Assembly (NCBI GenBank): GCA_026785785.1
Contig: JAJAZI010000218.1
Span: forward strand, 1-7,404
Length of the DNA: 7,404 nt
Direction: 5' to 3'
From: Microbacteriaceae bacterium
Lineage (GTDB): Bacteria > Actinomycetota > Actinomycetes > Actinomycetales > Microbacteriaceae
Shown here piece by piece: positions 1 through 5,010 of the stretch; the stretch's first letter is position 1; each line of letters starts with the position of its first letter. The translations under genes and the position numbers were made by a program. Under the pieces are notes generated by a model, which was given only the letters and a program-made list of their open reading frames with translations, did no database searches and was not told the origin of the DNA.

Positions 1-399
1 CCCGTTGAAGACGAGCCCGGCACCGAGGGCAAAAAAGGCGAAACCACAGACCGACCAGGACAGACCGTAGACCATCCCGGCAAAATCCGAGATTCCGCGC
101 ACGCCACGGTTGATCCGCGATCCGATCACAGCGGATGACACAATCGAGCCGATGATCAGAACCGCGAACGTGGGTGCGGCGAGCGCGACCGGCACCCGGA
201 ACCACGGGTTGGCGCCATCCCAGGTGGACCAGAGCAGGAAATAGCCGACGAGCCAGGAGACTCCCCAGATGACGTAGAGCCAGGGCACCGGGGCGAGCAG
301 GGCTCGGTCGACCCTGCGCTGCTGCTCCGTAAGGATCGCCAGCATCGTGGCGGGGTCGGCGGAGGCATTGTCGTCGAGCCGGTTCGTGGGTTCTGGCAT
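1..399 (-). CDS. Integral membrane protein, function unknown, partial (C-terminus beyond the left edge)
   Basis: The reading frame is open from an ATG at 399 down to base 1, giving 133 residues with no stop, so the 3' end lies outside the window. A hydrophilic N-terminus (about residues 1-37, containing MLAILTEQQRRVDRALL) is followed by three hydrophobic segments at about 40-57, 68-93 and 107-131. The tryptophan-rich first helix (LYVIWGVSWLVGYFLLW) and the QQ.R.DRAL lead-in resemble small uncharacterised actinobacterial membrane proteins that, as I recall, often sit next to a winged-helix repressor gene. That partner would be outside the window and is inference. There is no Shine-Dalgarno sequence before the ATG. 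A -10-like TACAAA ends six bases before the start, which suggests a leaderless transcript, and a 9-bp-arm palindrome covers that -10. Membrane location is well supported; function is unknown. Confidence 0.8.
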   Translation of the reverse strand, partial: MPEPTNRLDDNASADPATMLAILTEQQRRVDRALLAPVPWLYVIWGVSWLVGYFLLWSTWDGANPWFRVPVALAAPTFAVLIIGSIVSSAVIGSRINRGVRGISDFAGMVYGLSWSVCGFAFFALGAGLVFNG

Positions 400-400
400 G

Positions 401-423
401 ACTACTTTGTAGTGCAAAGTAGT
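401..423. promoter_or_regulatory. Operator-like palindrome, arms ACTACTTTG / CAAAGTAGT
   Basis: Two perfect 9-bp inverted arms lie at 401-409 and 415-423, separated by 5 bp. The palindrome begins one base upstream of the ATG of the minus-strand membrane gene and covers its predicted -10. It is AT-rich compared with its surroundings. A dimeric winged-helix repressor bound here would block transcription initiation. The symmetry and position are seen directly; the repressor is inferred and would have to be encoded outside the window. Confidence 0.65.
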
Positions 424-435
424 TTGCTAAGTCAA
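406..435 (-). promoter_or_regulatory. Promoter for the partial membrane-protein gene (TTGACT, 18 bp, TACAAA)
   Basis: On the minus strand a -35-like TTGACT (435-430) is followed after 18 bp by TACAAA (411-406), and then six bases (GTAGTC) before the ATG at 399. The predicted transcript would start at or next to the A of the start codon, fitting the lack of a ribosome-binding site. The operator palindrome overlaps the -10 and most of the region downstream of it. Confidence 0.5.
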
Positions 436-547
436 CACATTGCGCTCACACCGTCCATCTCATCCGGGACGCCGTGCCCGTCATTGGCTGGAGCGCCAGT
501 AACGCATCGACCTCGCTGGGATCCCGGGTCAGCACACGAGTCCACCC

Positions 548-601
548 GAGTGCGAGCCCGACCGAAGTCTCAGATGGCGATTCGACACCGCACATCACGC
601 G
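548..601 (-). pseudogene. Possible remnant of a DUF559-type (very-short-patch-repair-like) gene
   Basis: Within a short open frame (446-670) the peptide RVMCGVESPSETSVGLAL resembles the conserved 'GV.SP.ET.LRL.LV' segment that I recall from actinobacterial DUF559 / AbiEi-like proteins. Nothing recognisable follows: the GLPEP-type continuation and the endonuclease-like core are missing and the frame ends at 446. If real, this is a fossil of about 18 codons. Chance resemblance is a serious alternative, since only about ten positions match. Confidence 0.2.
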
Positions 602-663
602 CGACTTCGATGTATTGCGGAGGTCGGCCCGGTCTTGCTTCTTCTTCCGGCACGCGCAAGCCC

Positions 664-692
664 CCGACATCCACTGCCCGGCAAACTATCGT
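664..692 (+). promoter_or_regulatory. Probable leaderless promoter of the 83-residue hypothetical gene
   Basis: CCGACA (664-669), a 17-bp spacer and TATCGT (687-692) end six bases before the ATG at 699. The last four bases of the -35 match the TTGACA consensus and the -10 fits TAnnnT. No Shine-Dalgarno sequence precedes the ATG, which agrees with a leaderless transcript. Confidence 0.4.
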
Positions 693-698
693 GGCCGA

Positions 699-950
699 AT
701 GAGCCCCTCCGATATCCGCTGGAACGACGAAGCCCGCGCCAAGATTCTCGACGACGCCGACCGCGTGCTGCGCGAAGCCGTGCTCGACATCGCGGGATCA
801 GATCCGGGCACGGATGCCGACTCGATCTATGCCGACCTCAACTCGCGCCTCAAGGATCGTTTCATCGACTACGAGCCGGGACCCGATATCCGCCGGTACG
901 CCGACGCGATCGCCGCTGGCGAATGGGCTGTGCCGGGCGCCGCCAGCTAG
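699..950 (+). CDS. Conserved-looking hypothetical protein, 83 residues
   Basis: This small soluble acidic protein begins MSPSDIRWNDEARAKILDDA, shows a helical middle (ADRVLREAVLDIAG) and ends in an RFIDYEPGPDIRRYADAIAAGE segment. The last motif, aromatic followed by EPGPDIR.YADAIA.GE, matches a short uncharacterised protein I recall from Microbacteriaceae and relatives; no function is known to me. There are no membrane segments, signal peptide, cysteines or recognisable catalytic residues. The frame is open back to 474, but the ATG at 699 is preferred because the protein-like sequence starts there and a -10-like TATCGT lies six bases upstream. The gene converges on the acyl-CoA synthetase 17 bp beyond its stop. 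Existence as a gene is likely; role unknown. Confidence 0.7.
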   Translation: MSPSDIRWNDEARAKILDDADRVLREAVLDIAGSDPGTDADSIYADLNSRLKDRFIDYEPGPDIRRYADAIAAGEWAVPGAAS

Positions 951-961
951 CCCGGCGCCCG
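934..961. terminator. Hairpin between convergent genes
   Basis: Perfect 9-bp GC-only arms, CGGGCGCCG (934-942) and CGGCGCCCG (953-961), enclose a 10-nt loop. The hairpin contains the stop codon of the small hypothetical gene and lies seven bases beyond the stop of the acyl-CoA synthetase on the other strand, so it could serve both. There is no T-run on either side, so it is not a textbook intrinsic terminator; U-less hairpins are common in high-GC actinobacteria. Confidence 0.5.
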
Positions 962-967
962 CACGCC

Positions 968-2539
968 CTACCCGTACTGCGCCACCAACTCGCGCTTGAG
1001 CACCTTGCCGCTCGGCCCGAGCGGGAGCGCATCGACGATCTGGATGTGCCGCGGGTACTTGTACGACGCGATGTGCTCCATCGTGAAGTCGATGAGGTCC
1101 TGGCCGCTCGCGAGGGCTCCCGGCCGGAGCATGACCGCGGCCATGATCTCCTGCCCGTGGGTCTCGTGCGAGATCCCGAAGACGGCGCTATTGGCGACAT
1201 CCGGATGCCGCGCGAGCACCTCCTCGACCTCGCGCGGGTAGACGTTGTATCCGTTGCGCAGGATCATGTCCTTCGTGCGGTCGACGATCGTGAGGTAGCC
1301 GTCCTCGTCGAGCGTTCCGAGGTCGCCGGTGCGGAACCAGCCGTCGACGATCGCCTTCGCGGTCTCCTCCGGCCGGTTGAGGTAGCCCTTCATGAGGTTG
1401 TGTCCGCGGATGAGCACCTCGCCGAGCTCGCCCGTCGGCAGCAGCTCGACCGACTCCTGCGGCTCAGGGTTGCCGATGCCGATCTCGACCCCCCACAGCG
1501 CCTGGCCGACGGTTCCGGGGCGCGGCACCCGGCCGACGTGGTTGAACGTCGCGACGGGCGAGGTCTCGGTGAGGCCGTACCCCTCGAAGATGTCGGCTCC
1601 GAACGCCTCACGGAACTTGTCGATCATCGCGACCGGGATCGCCGCACCGCCCGAGACGGCGTAGCGCAGCGGCGGGCGCTCGAGGTTGCGTGATGCCGCG
1701 TCGAGCAGGCCGATGTACATCGTCGGCACGCCCATGAAGATCGTGCACTTCTGCTCGATCATCACGCCCAGCGCGGTGTCGCCGTCGAACCGCGGCACCA
1801 TCACGATCGTGGCCCCGGCCCGGAACGTGGCGTTCATCGCGCACGTCTGGCCGAACGTGTGGAACAGGGGCAGGCATCCGAGCACCCGGTCCTCCGGCCG
1901 CAGGTCGAAGGTGCTGAGCAGCAGCACGTTCACCTGCTCGACGAGGGCGAGGTGGCATCCCTCGGCGCCCTTGGGCCGGCCTGTCGTGCCGCTCGTGTAG
2001 AGGATCGTCGCGGTGTCGAACGGATGCCGCGGCTCGTACGTCTCGATGGCCGTGGCCTGGCGGGCCTCGTCCTCGAGCCGTGGGAACGGGAGGGCGTCGA
2101 CCTTATCGTCCGGGATCAGCACCGACACGAGCTCGACGGCCGCGAGCGCGGCACCCTTGGCCCCCTCGCCGAGGAGGGGCGCGGCGCACACGAGGAGCTT
2201 CGCGCCGCTGTCGCGCAGCACGTACTCGATCTCCTCCGACTTGAGCAGCGCGTGGATCGGCACGACGACGCCGCCGAGCGCGAGCACGGCGTAGTAGACG
2301 CGCGGGAAGTCGGCGACGTTGGGAATGAGTACCGCAACGGGGTCGCCGGGACCGATGCCACGAGCCTTGAGCGCTCCCGCGTATTCGCGCGTCTGAAGCC
2401 AGAGGTCGCGGTAGGTCGTCTCGTGCGGCCCGACGACGACGGCCACCGAGTCAGCGAACCGGGTGGCACTCTCGGCGAGAATTGCTGCAACGGACATCGT
2501 GGCGTAACCAGTGCTCATGCTGTCGACCCCTTCGGTCAT
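968..2539 (-). CDS. Acyl-CoA synthetase / long-chain fatty acid-CoA ligase (ANL superfamily)
   Basis: This is a complete 523-residue AMP-forming ligase that activates a carboxylic acid, probably a fatty acid, with ATP and then transfers the acyl group to CoA. All ANL landmarks are visible: the P-loop A3 motif YTSGTTGRPKG (181-191), A5 YGLTETSP (321-328), A7 RTGDLG (403-408), the A8 hinge DRTKDMILRNGYNVYPREVE (420-439), and the A10 segment PLGPSGKVLKREL, whose K512 is the expected catalytic lysine. Length fits the family (about 500-560). The ATG at 2539 has GGAG six bases upstream; an internal ATG at 2518 (residue 8) with AAGGGG before it is an alternative. It stands alone on its strand with no beta-oxidation neighbours here, so the chain length of its substrate cannot be judged. 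A cytosolic fatty-acyl-CoA synthetase role is well supported; exact substrate is not. Confidence 0.96.
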   Translation of the reverse strand: MTEGVDSMSTGYATMSVAAILAESATRFADSVAVVVGPHETTYRDLWLQTREYAGALKARGIGPGDPVAVLIPNVADFPRVYYAVLALGGVVVPIHALLKSEEIEYVLRDSGAKLLVCAAPLLGEGAKGAALAAVELVSVLIPDDKVDALPFPRLEDEARQATAIETYEPRHPFDTATILYTSGTTGRPKGAEGCHLALVEQVNVLLLSTFDLRPEDRVLGCLPLFHTFGQTCAMNATFRAGATIVMVPRFDGDTALGVMIEQKCTIFMGVPTMYIGLLDAASRNLERPPLRYAVSGGAAIPVAMIDKFREAFGADIFEGYGLTETSPVATFNHVGRVPRPGTVGQALWGVEIGIGNPEPQESVELLPTGELGEVLIRGHNLMKGYLNRPEETAKAIVDGWFRTGDLGTLDEDGYLTIVDRTKDMILRNGYNVYPREVEEVLARHPDVANSAVFGISHETHGQEIMAAVMLRPGALASGQDLIDFTMEHIASYKYPRHIQIVDALPLGPSGKVLKRELVAQYG

Positions 2540-2572
2540 CTTTGACTCCAGCGCCCGCTCGTGGGCTCTCGC

Positions 2573-2578
2573 ATCCTA
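2573..2578 (-). promoter_or_regulatory. Possible -10 element (TAGGAT) of the acyl-CoA synthetase gene
   Basis: On the minus strand TAGGAT fits the actinobacterial TAnnnT -10 pattern and lies 33 bases before the ATG, leaving a leader of about 26 nt that contains the GGAG ribosome-binding site. No convincing -35 is visible at the right distance. Confidence 0.3.
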
Positions 2579-2662
2579 GGCTCGCGCCGTAGGAGAACCC
2601 CCTTCGGTGTCAGGTTTCCTCCAACGCCACGCCGTCGTGGTCGCCGCGCGTGGGCCAGAGTG

Positions 2663-2767
2663 TCAGGAGTTCAGGCCCTGCCGGGCTTTCATCATTCAGG
2701 AGTTCAGGCCCTGCCGGGCTTTCATCATTCAGGAGTTCAGGCTGCTGTCGGGCTGCAGAATTCAGGA
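2663..2767 (+). repeat. 33-bp tandem repeat, left cluster (three units plus the start of a fourth)
   Basis: The string TCAGGA recurs at 2663, 2696, 2729 and 2762, exactly 33 bp apart. Units 1 and 2 (2663-2728) are identical over 33 bp. Unit 3 keeps its first 13 bases and then diverges, and unit 4 is only the first six bases. The 33-bp period keeps frames open and creates short repetitive reading frames across the block, which do not look like genes. The same repeat family reappears in opposite orientation at 2864-2955. Confidence 0.9.
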
Positions 2768-2824
2768 CATCGGCCGCCCCTGGAGGCGCAGTCGCGCTAT
2801 AAGGGTGCAGACCGGCCCGCGATT

Positions 2825-2855
2825 GCTGGAGTCGTGCTCCGTAACCGACTCCAGC
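2825..2855. other. Strong stem-loop between the two repeat clusters
   Basis: Perfect 10-bp arms GCTGGAGTCG (2825-2834) and CGACTCCAGC (2846-2855) enclose an 11-nt loop. It sits in the non-repeated core (2768-2863) between the opposed 33-bp repeats. A TATAAG box at 2798-2803 could drive a transcript through it on the + strand, but no good -35 is seen. It could be an RNA structure, an attenuator or a protein-binding palindrome; nothing decides between these. Confidence 0.6.
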
Positions 2856-2863
2856 CGGACCAA

Positions 2864-2955
2864 AACTCCTGAATGATTACAACCGGCCGTGCCCGAAACT
2901 CCTGAATAATGACAACTCGCCATGCCTGTCACTCCTGAATAATGGCAGCCCGACG
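2864..2955 (-). repeat. 33-bp tandem repeat, right cluster, inverted relative to the left one
   Basis: CTCCTGAAT recurs at 2866, 2899 and 2932, again exactly 33 bp apart, and is the reverse complement of the ATTCAGGAG core of the left cluster. The first unit has a 14-bp perfect complement (2864-2877) to left-cluster segments 2691-2704 and 2724-2737. The third unit on the minus strand also shares GTCGGGCTGC with the sequence before the fourth left unit. Both clusters therefore belong to one family: a well-kept ~14-bp core plus a ~19-bp more variable part. Confidence 0.85.
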
Positions 2956-2971
2956 CTCAGCGAGAGTCGGC

Positions 2972-2989
2972 GCACCGTAGTACCGGTGC
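2972..2989. promoter_or_regulatory. Palindrome GCACCG-6-CGGTGC upstream of the membrane-protein gene
   Basis: Perfect 6-bp arms flank TAGTAC, 21 bp before the TTG at 3011. It could be an operator for the membrane-protein gene or simply a small hairpin. No clear -35/-10 pair surrounds it. Confidence 0.25.
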
Positions 2990-3010
2990 CGCTCCCGGCG
3001 TAAGGAAGAG

Positions 3011-3712
3011 TTGACCCTGTCGCGTCACGAGGCACAGGCGAACGATTGGTTCCTGGCGACGATGGCTTCGCAGCCACAGAAGAAGCCCTTGAAGGCCACA
3101 CAGAAGGCCCGGCACACGACAACGCGCCCGGTCAAGCGCACCGCGTTCGTGGCGTGGGCCGCGGTGTGGTCGCTCGTCACGACGATACCGATCGTCGACG
3201 TGACGGCGCTCACGATCGGGCTGTGGGCCTCGCAGGACGGCTGCGCCGAGACGAACCCCGTGCTCGACGCCGGCTTCTTCACGGATGGGGTCATCATCGC
3301 CGTCCAGTTCGCCAGCCAGGTCCGCGCGCCACCGAGGATTTCCGGCGTGCAACAGGCGGCGCTCGGCAGCCTCGCCCTCGGAGCGGTGGGCCTGATCGGC
3401 AATCGGATCGAGCCGCTGGTCGGGGCGCTCGTGCTGCTCGGAGCGGTCGTGGTGCTCGAGGGCCTGCATCCGGACCCCGACGACCTTCTCGCGAAGGGGC
3501 GTGTCGTGAGCCTCCCGCTCGCCGGGCTCGCGATCCTCGCTGCGCTCGTCGGAACGGGCCATGCCCTGCGGATGCTGGACCTGACGACGGATGCCGGCCC
3601 CTCCTGCTTTCGCGGGCAGTGCGTCAGCGGCTATCGCTTCGCCAAGATGGCGGTGGCCGCCGTCGCCGTCGTGCTCGTCGGCTTCCTCCCCGCCGCGCAG
3701 ACCCGCGGATGA
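3011..3712 (+). CDS. Multi-pass membrane protein, unknown function, probably truncated at its C-terminus
   Basis: The open frame encodes up to 233 residues. A basic N-terminal stretch (about 18-43) is followed by hydrophobic segments near 44-72, 112-130, 134-151, 165-187 and 210-228. HPDPDDLLAKG between the third and fourth looks like a cytoplasmic loop. I do not recognise a named family; the layout resembles uncharacterised actinobacterial membrane proteins of 5-6 helices. Start choice is unsure: TTG at 3011 has AAGGA four bases upstream, whereas ATG at 3062 (residue 18) has no clear ribosome site but drops a polar, low-quality leader. The stop at 3710-3712 is suspicious. Reading through it gives TRG-(stop)-RLPLRSAG, which would make sense as 'RGWRLPLRSAG', and the expected last helix appears further on in another frame. 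A TGG-to-TGA nonsense change is therefore inferred. Confidence 0.6.
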   Translation: MTLSRHEAQANDWFLATMASQPQKKPLKATQKARHTTTRPVKRTAFVAWAAVWSLVTTIPIVDVTALTIGLWASQDGCAETNPVLDAGFFTDGVIIAVQFASQVRAPPRISGVQQAALGSLALGAVGLIGNRIEPLVGALVLLGAVVVLEGLHPDPDDLLAKGRVVSLPLAGLAILAALVGTGHALRMLDLTTDAGPSCFRGQCVSGYRFAKMAVAAVAVVLVGFLPAAQTRG

Positions 3713-3919
3713 CGCCTTCCCCTCCGGAGCGCCGGCCTCGGCTCCGTTGATTGGGCTCGCGTCCGTGGCATTGGCGGATGAGGTGGGTTCGCTGGGCCTC
3801 CGCGGCGGCCTCTTCGCCGTGCTGTGGGGCATCGTCTTCGTGGCCTGCCGGGAGCTGCGCGACAGAAGGACCCGCGCCGCGGACCCGCACAGGCATTCAG
3901 CCGACGGAAGGACACCTCA
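3713..3919 (+). pseudogene. Frame-shifted C-terminal remnant of the preceding membrane protein
   Basis: In the reading frame whose codons begin at 3747 the translation is LIGLASVALADEVGSLG followed by a hydrophobic helix LFAVLWGIVFVACREL, ending about 3860, then a basic tail. It has no start codon with a ribosome-binding site of its own and reads like the missing last helix of the 3011-3712 protein, for which small actinobacterial membrane proteins show an 'S(L/V)..PD..GSLG..WG..A.LWG..FV' ending. Joining them needs the TGA at 3710-3712 to be read as sense and a one-base shift at about 3730-3746. The TGA at 3920-3922 overlaps the flavodoxin ATG and may be the ancestral stop, which would imply a further shift. 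Two independent lesions point to decay rather than sequencing error, but error cannot be excluded. Confidence 0.45.
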
Positions 3920-4182
3920 TGAATGTTCTCGTAGCCCACGCGAGCCGCCACGGATCGACCGTGGGCATCGCCGAGCGGATTGCCGCGACCCTCCGCGCGG
4001 AGGGGGTGTTCGCCGCGGCCCGGCCAGCAGCCCGGCCCGGTCAGCAACCCCGCCCGGTCACCAGCCCGGCCCAGCCCGGTCAGCAGCGCGGCCCGGCCCG
4101 GTCAGCCTCCGGGCCCGGTCGGCAGCACGACGCCGAGCACGACCAGCCAGGCGAACAGCGAGGCCTGGACGACGCTGAGTAA
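3919..4182 (+). pseudogene. Truncated flavodoxin-domain gene fused to GC-rich repeat sequence
   Basis: The first ~29 residues, MNVLVAHASRHGSTVGIAER and the helix that follows, are the start of a flavodoxin-like domain: strand beta-1, the FMN phosphate-binding loop (ASRHGSTVGIA, matching the T/S.. G.T..IA pattern) and helix 1, as in protoporphyrinogen-oxidase-type flavodoxins. AAGGA lies six bases before the ATG. After LRAEG the sequence collapses into a proline-, arginine- and glutamine-rich run (RPGQQPRP...) made by the CCCGGTCAGCA repeats, and the frame ends at 4182 with 87 residues against the usual 150-180. The last 81 bases overlap the 3' end of the opposing heliorhodopsin gene. The rest of the Rossmann-like fold is gone, so FMN binding and catalysis are not expected. 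A deletion that brought the two convergent 3' ends together is the simplest explanation. Confidence 0.7.
4019..4124. repeat. Six imperfect copies of CCCGGTCAGCA at 17- or 22-bp spacing
   Basis: Copies begin at 4019, 4036, 4053, 4075, 4097 and 4114, so the steps are 17, 17, 22, 22 and 17 bp. Each differs from CCCGGTCAGCA at no more than one or two positions. Read on the minus strand (TGCTGACCGGG) the array starts inside the last codons of the heliorhodopsin gene: the copy at 4097 contains its TGA stop and the copy at 4114 encodes part of its LPTGPGG tail. The remaining copies lie just downstream of that stop and in the fused part of the flavodoxin fragment. Confidence 0.8.
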
Positions 4183-4896
4183 GACATGGACCCGCTCGCC
4201 GTCGACCCGGTGCGCCCCGCGCAGCGCCGCGCGCTGCTCGCGCCACTGGGTGACGGCGAAAGCGAACGCCGCCGCGAGCATGGCCAGCGTGATGACCCGC
4301 ACAATGACGCTCGGTCCGTCGCCGACGACGCCCGCGCCGACCTGATGGAACGCGATCACACCCCAGGGGACTATGCCGACCGCCGCACCGAAGGCGAGCG
4401 GGAGCATCGGATGCCCGGAACGCACGGTGGTCCGCTCCTGCAGCACGCCGAACAGGGTCATCCCGCTCGTGATCGCGTAGATCACCACGAGCGCACCGAT
4501 GTCCGAGATCCCGTTGAGCTGCGCGACGAGGAAGACCGTGATCGAGGAGGCGAACGCGAACTCGGTCCACCGCGCGGCATGGTGGTTGGATCGAAGCCGC
4601 CCGGACAGGCGCGTGAAGACGGCTGGGATGACGACGGCCAGCCGGGCAACGGCCACGAGAACGCAGAGCACCACGACGCCGAGCCCGACATCGACCTGGG
4701 ACAGCTCGACCCGCTCACCGGCGCCACCAGAGAAGTCAACGGTGATCGGAAGGAGTGCATGGTCGACCCTCGTCGACAGGATGCCGGCGAGCAGCATCCC
4801 CTGGAGCAGCATCAAGAGGCCGGCGACGGAGGAAAGCCGCCGCAGGCCGCGAAGGCCGCGAAGGCCGACCTCGAACTCGGCGTTGGGAACGCTCAC
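4102..4896 (-). CDS. Heliorhodopsin-family protein lacking the retinal-binding lysine
   Basis: This 264-residue seven-helix protein aligns along its length with heliorhodopsin (HeR). Helices lie near 22-41, 68-95, 109-128, 131-152, 164-186, 197-218 and 235-258. Family hallmarks are VAGLLMLLQ in helix 1, the long polar loop 42-67, RWTEFAFASS at the start of helix 3, QLNGISDIGAL, GMTLFGVLQE and GIVPWGV. E112 matches the counterion E107 of HeR 48C12. Helix 7 reads LLSVVQASLFAW where HeR has LSLVAKSALAW: S241 matches S237, but the Schiff-base lysine K241 is replaced by A245 and the residue before it is Q244. No lysine occurs in the whole protein. M29 and R85 replace H23 and H80. Retinal cannot be bound covalently in the usual way. 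The GTG at 4896 is chosen because the N-terminal length then fits HeR; the in-frame ATG at 5004 would add 36 atypical residues and lie six bases from azlC. The family call is from memory of the HeR sequence. Confidence 0.85.
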   Translation of the reverse strand: MSVPNAEFEVGLRGLRGLRRLSSVAGLLMLLQGMLLAGILSTRVDHALLPITVDFSGGAGERVELSQVDVGLGVVVLCVLVAVARLAVVIPAVFTRLSGRLRSNHHAARWTEFAFASSITVFLVAQLNGISDIGALVVIYAITSGMTLFGVLQERTTVRSGHPMLPLAFGAAVGIVPWGVIAFHQVGAGVVGDGPSVIVRVITLAMLAAAFAFAVTQWREQRAALRGAHRVDGERVHVLLSVVQASLFAWLVVLGVVLPTGPGG

Positions 4897-4978
4897 CTGG
4901 ACGCCCGCGTTCCAACCCGCTGTGGGCGTCGTCGTTGCACCATCCGCGTCATCCCGTCGCTTCGTGAAGACTCGTCCA

Positions 4979-4984
4979 ATTCTA
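4979..4984 (-). promoter_or_regulatory. Possible -10 element (TAGAAT) of the heliorhodopsin-like gene
   Basis: TAGAAT on the minus strand matches the -10 consensus at five of six positions and would give a leader of about 75 nt to the GTG at 4896. No good -35 is seen upstream; that region is occupied by the azlC promoter and start codon on the other strand. Confidence 0.3.
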
Positions 4985-4998
4985 CGCGCGCCGGCACG

Positions 4999-5004
4999 TA
5001 GCAT
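4999..5004 (+). promoter_or_regulatory. Probable -10 element (TAGCAT) of leaderless azlC
   Basis: TAGCAT fits TAnnnT and ends six bases before the ATG at 5011, the same spacing as at 399 and 699. There is no usable Shine-Dalgarno sequence, since GAGCGG directly abuts the start codon. The -35 region (about 4976-4981) is not recognisable. Confidence 0.4.
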
Positions 5005-5010
5005 GAGCGG

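Noticed and set aside
635..1693. Long + strand open frame of 352 codons
   Set aside because: It lies antisense to the acyl-CoA synthetase and has typical shadow composition (R, D, L, A repeats without motifs), while the minus strand shows all ANL motifs.
2561..2876. Two overlapping + strand frames over the 33-bp repeats
   Set aside because: Their repetitive peptides (QALPGFHH, RPCRAFII) come only from the 33-bp period; both frames lack a ribosome-binding site and any protein-like sequence outside the repeats.
2663..2955. CRISPR array
   Set aside because: The constant part is only ~14 bp, two whole units are identical including the variable part, the clusters point in opposite directions and there are no cas genes.
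2957..3832. Minus-strand frame of 291 codons opposite the membrane-protein gene
   Set aside because: Composition (R, E, D, H, G rich, no hydrophobic core) is that of the antisense of a membrane-protein gene, and no motif or ribosome-binding site supports it.
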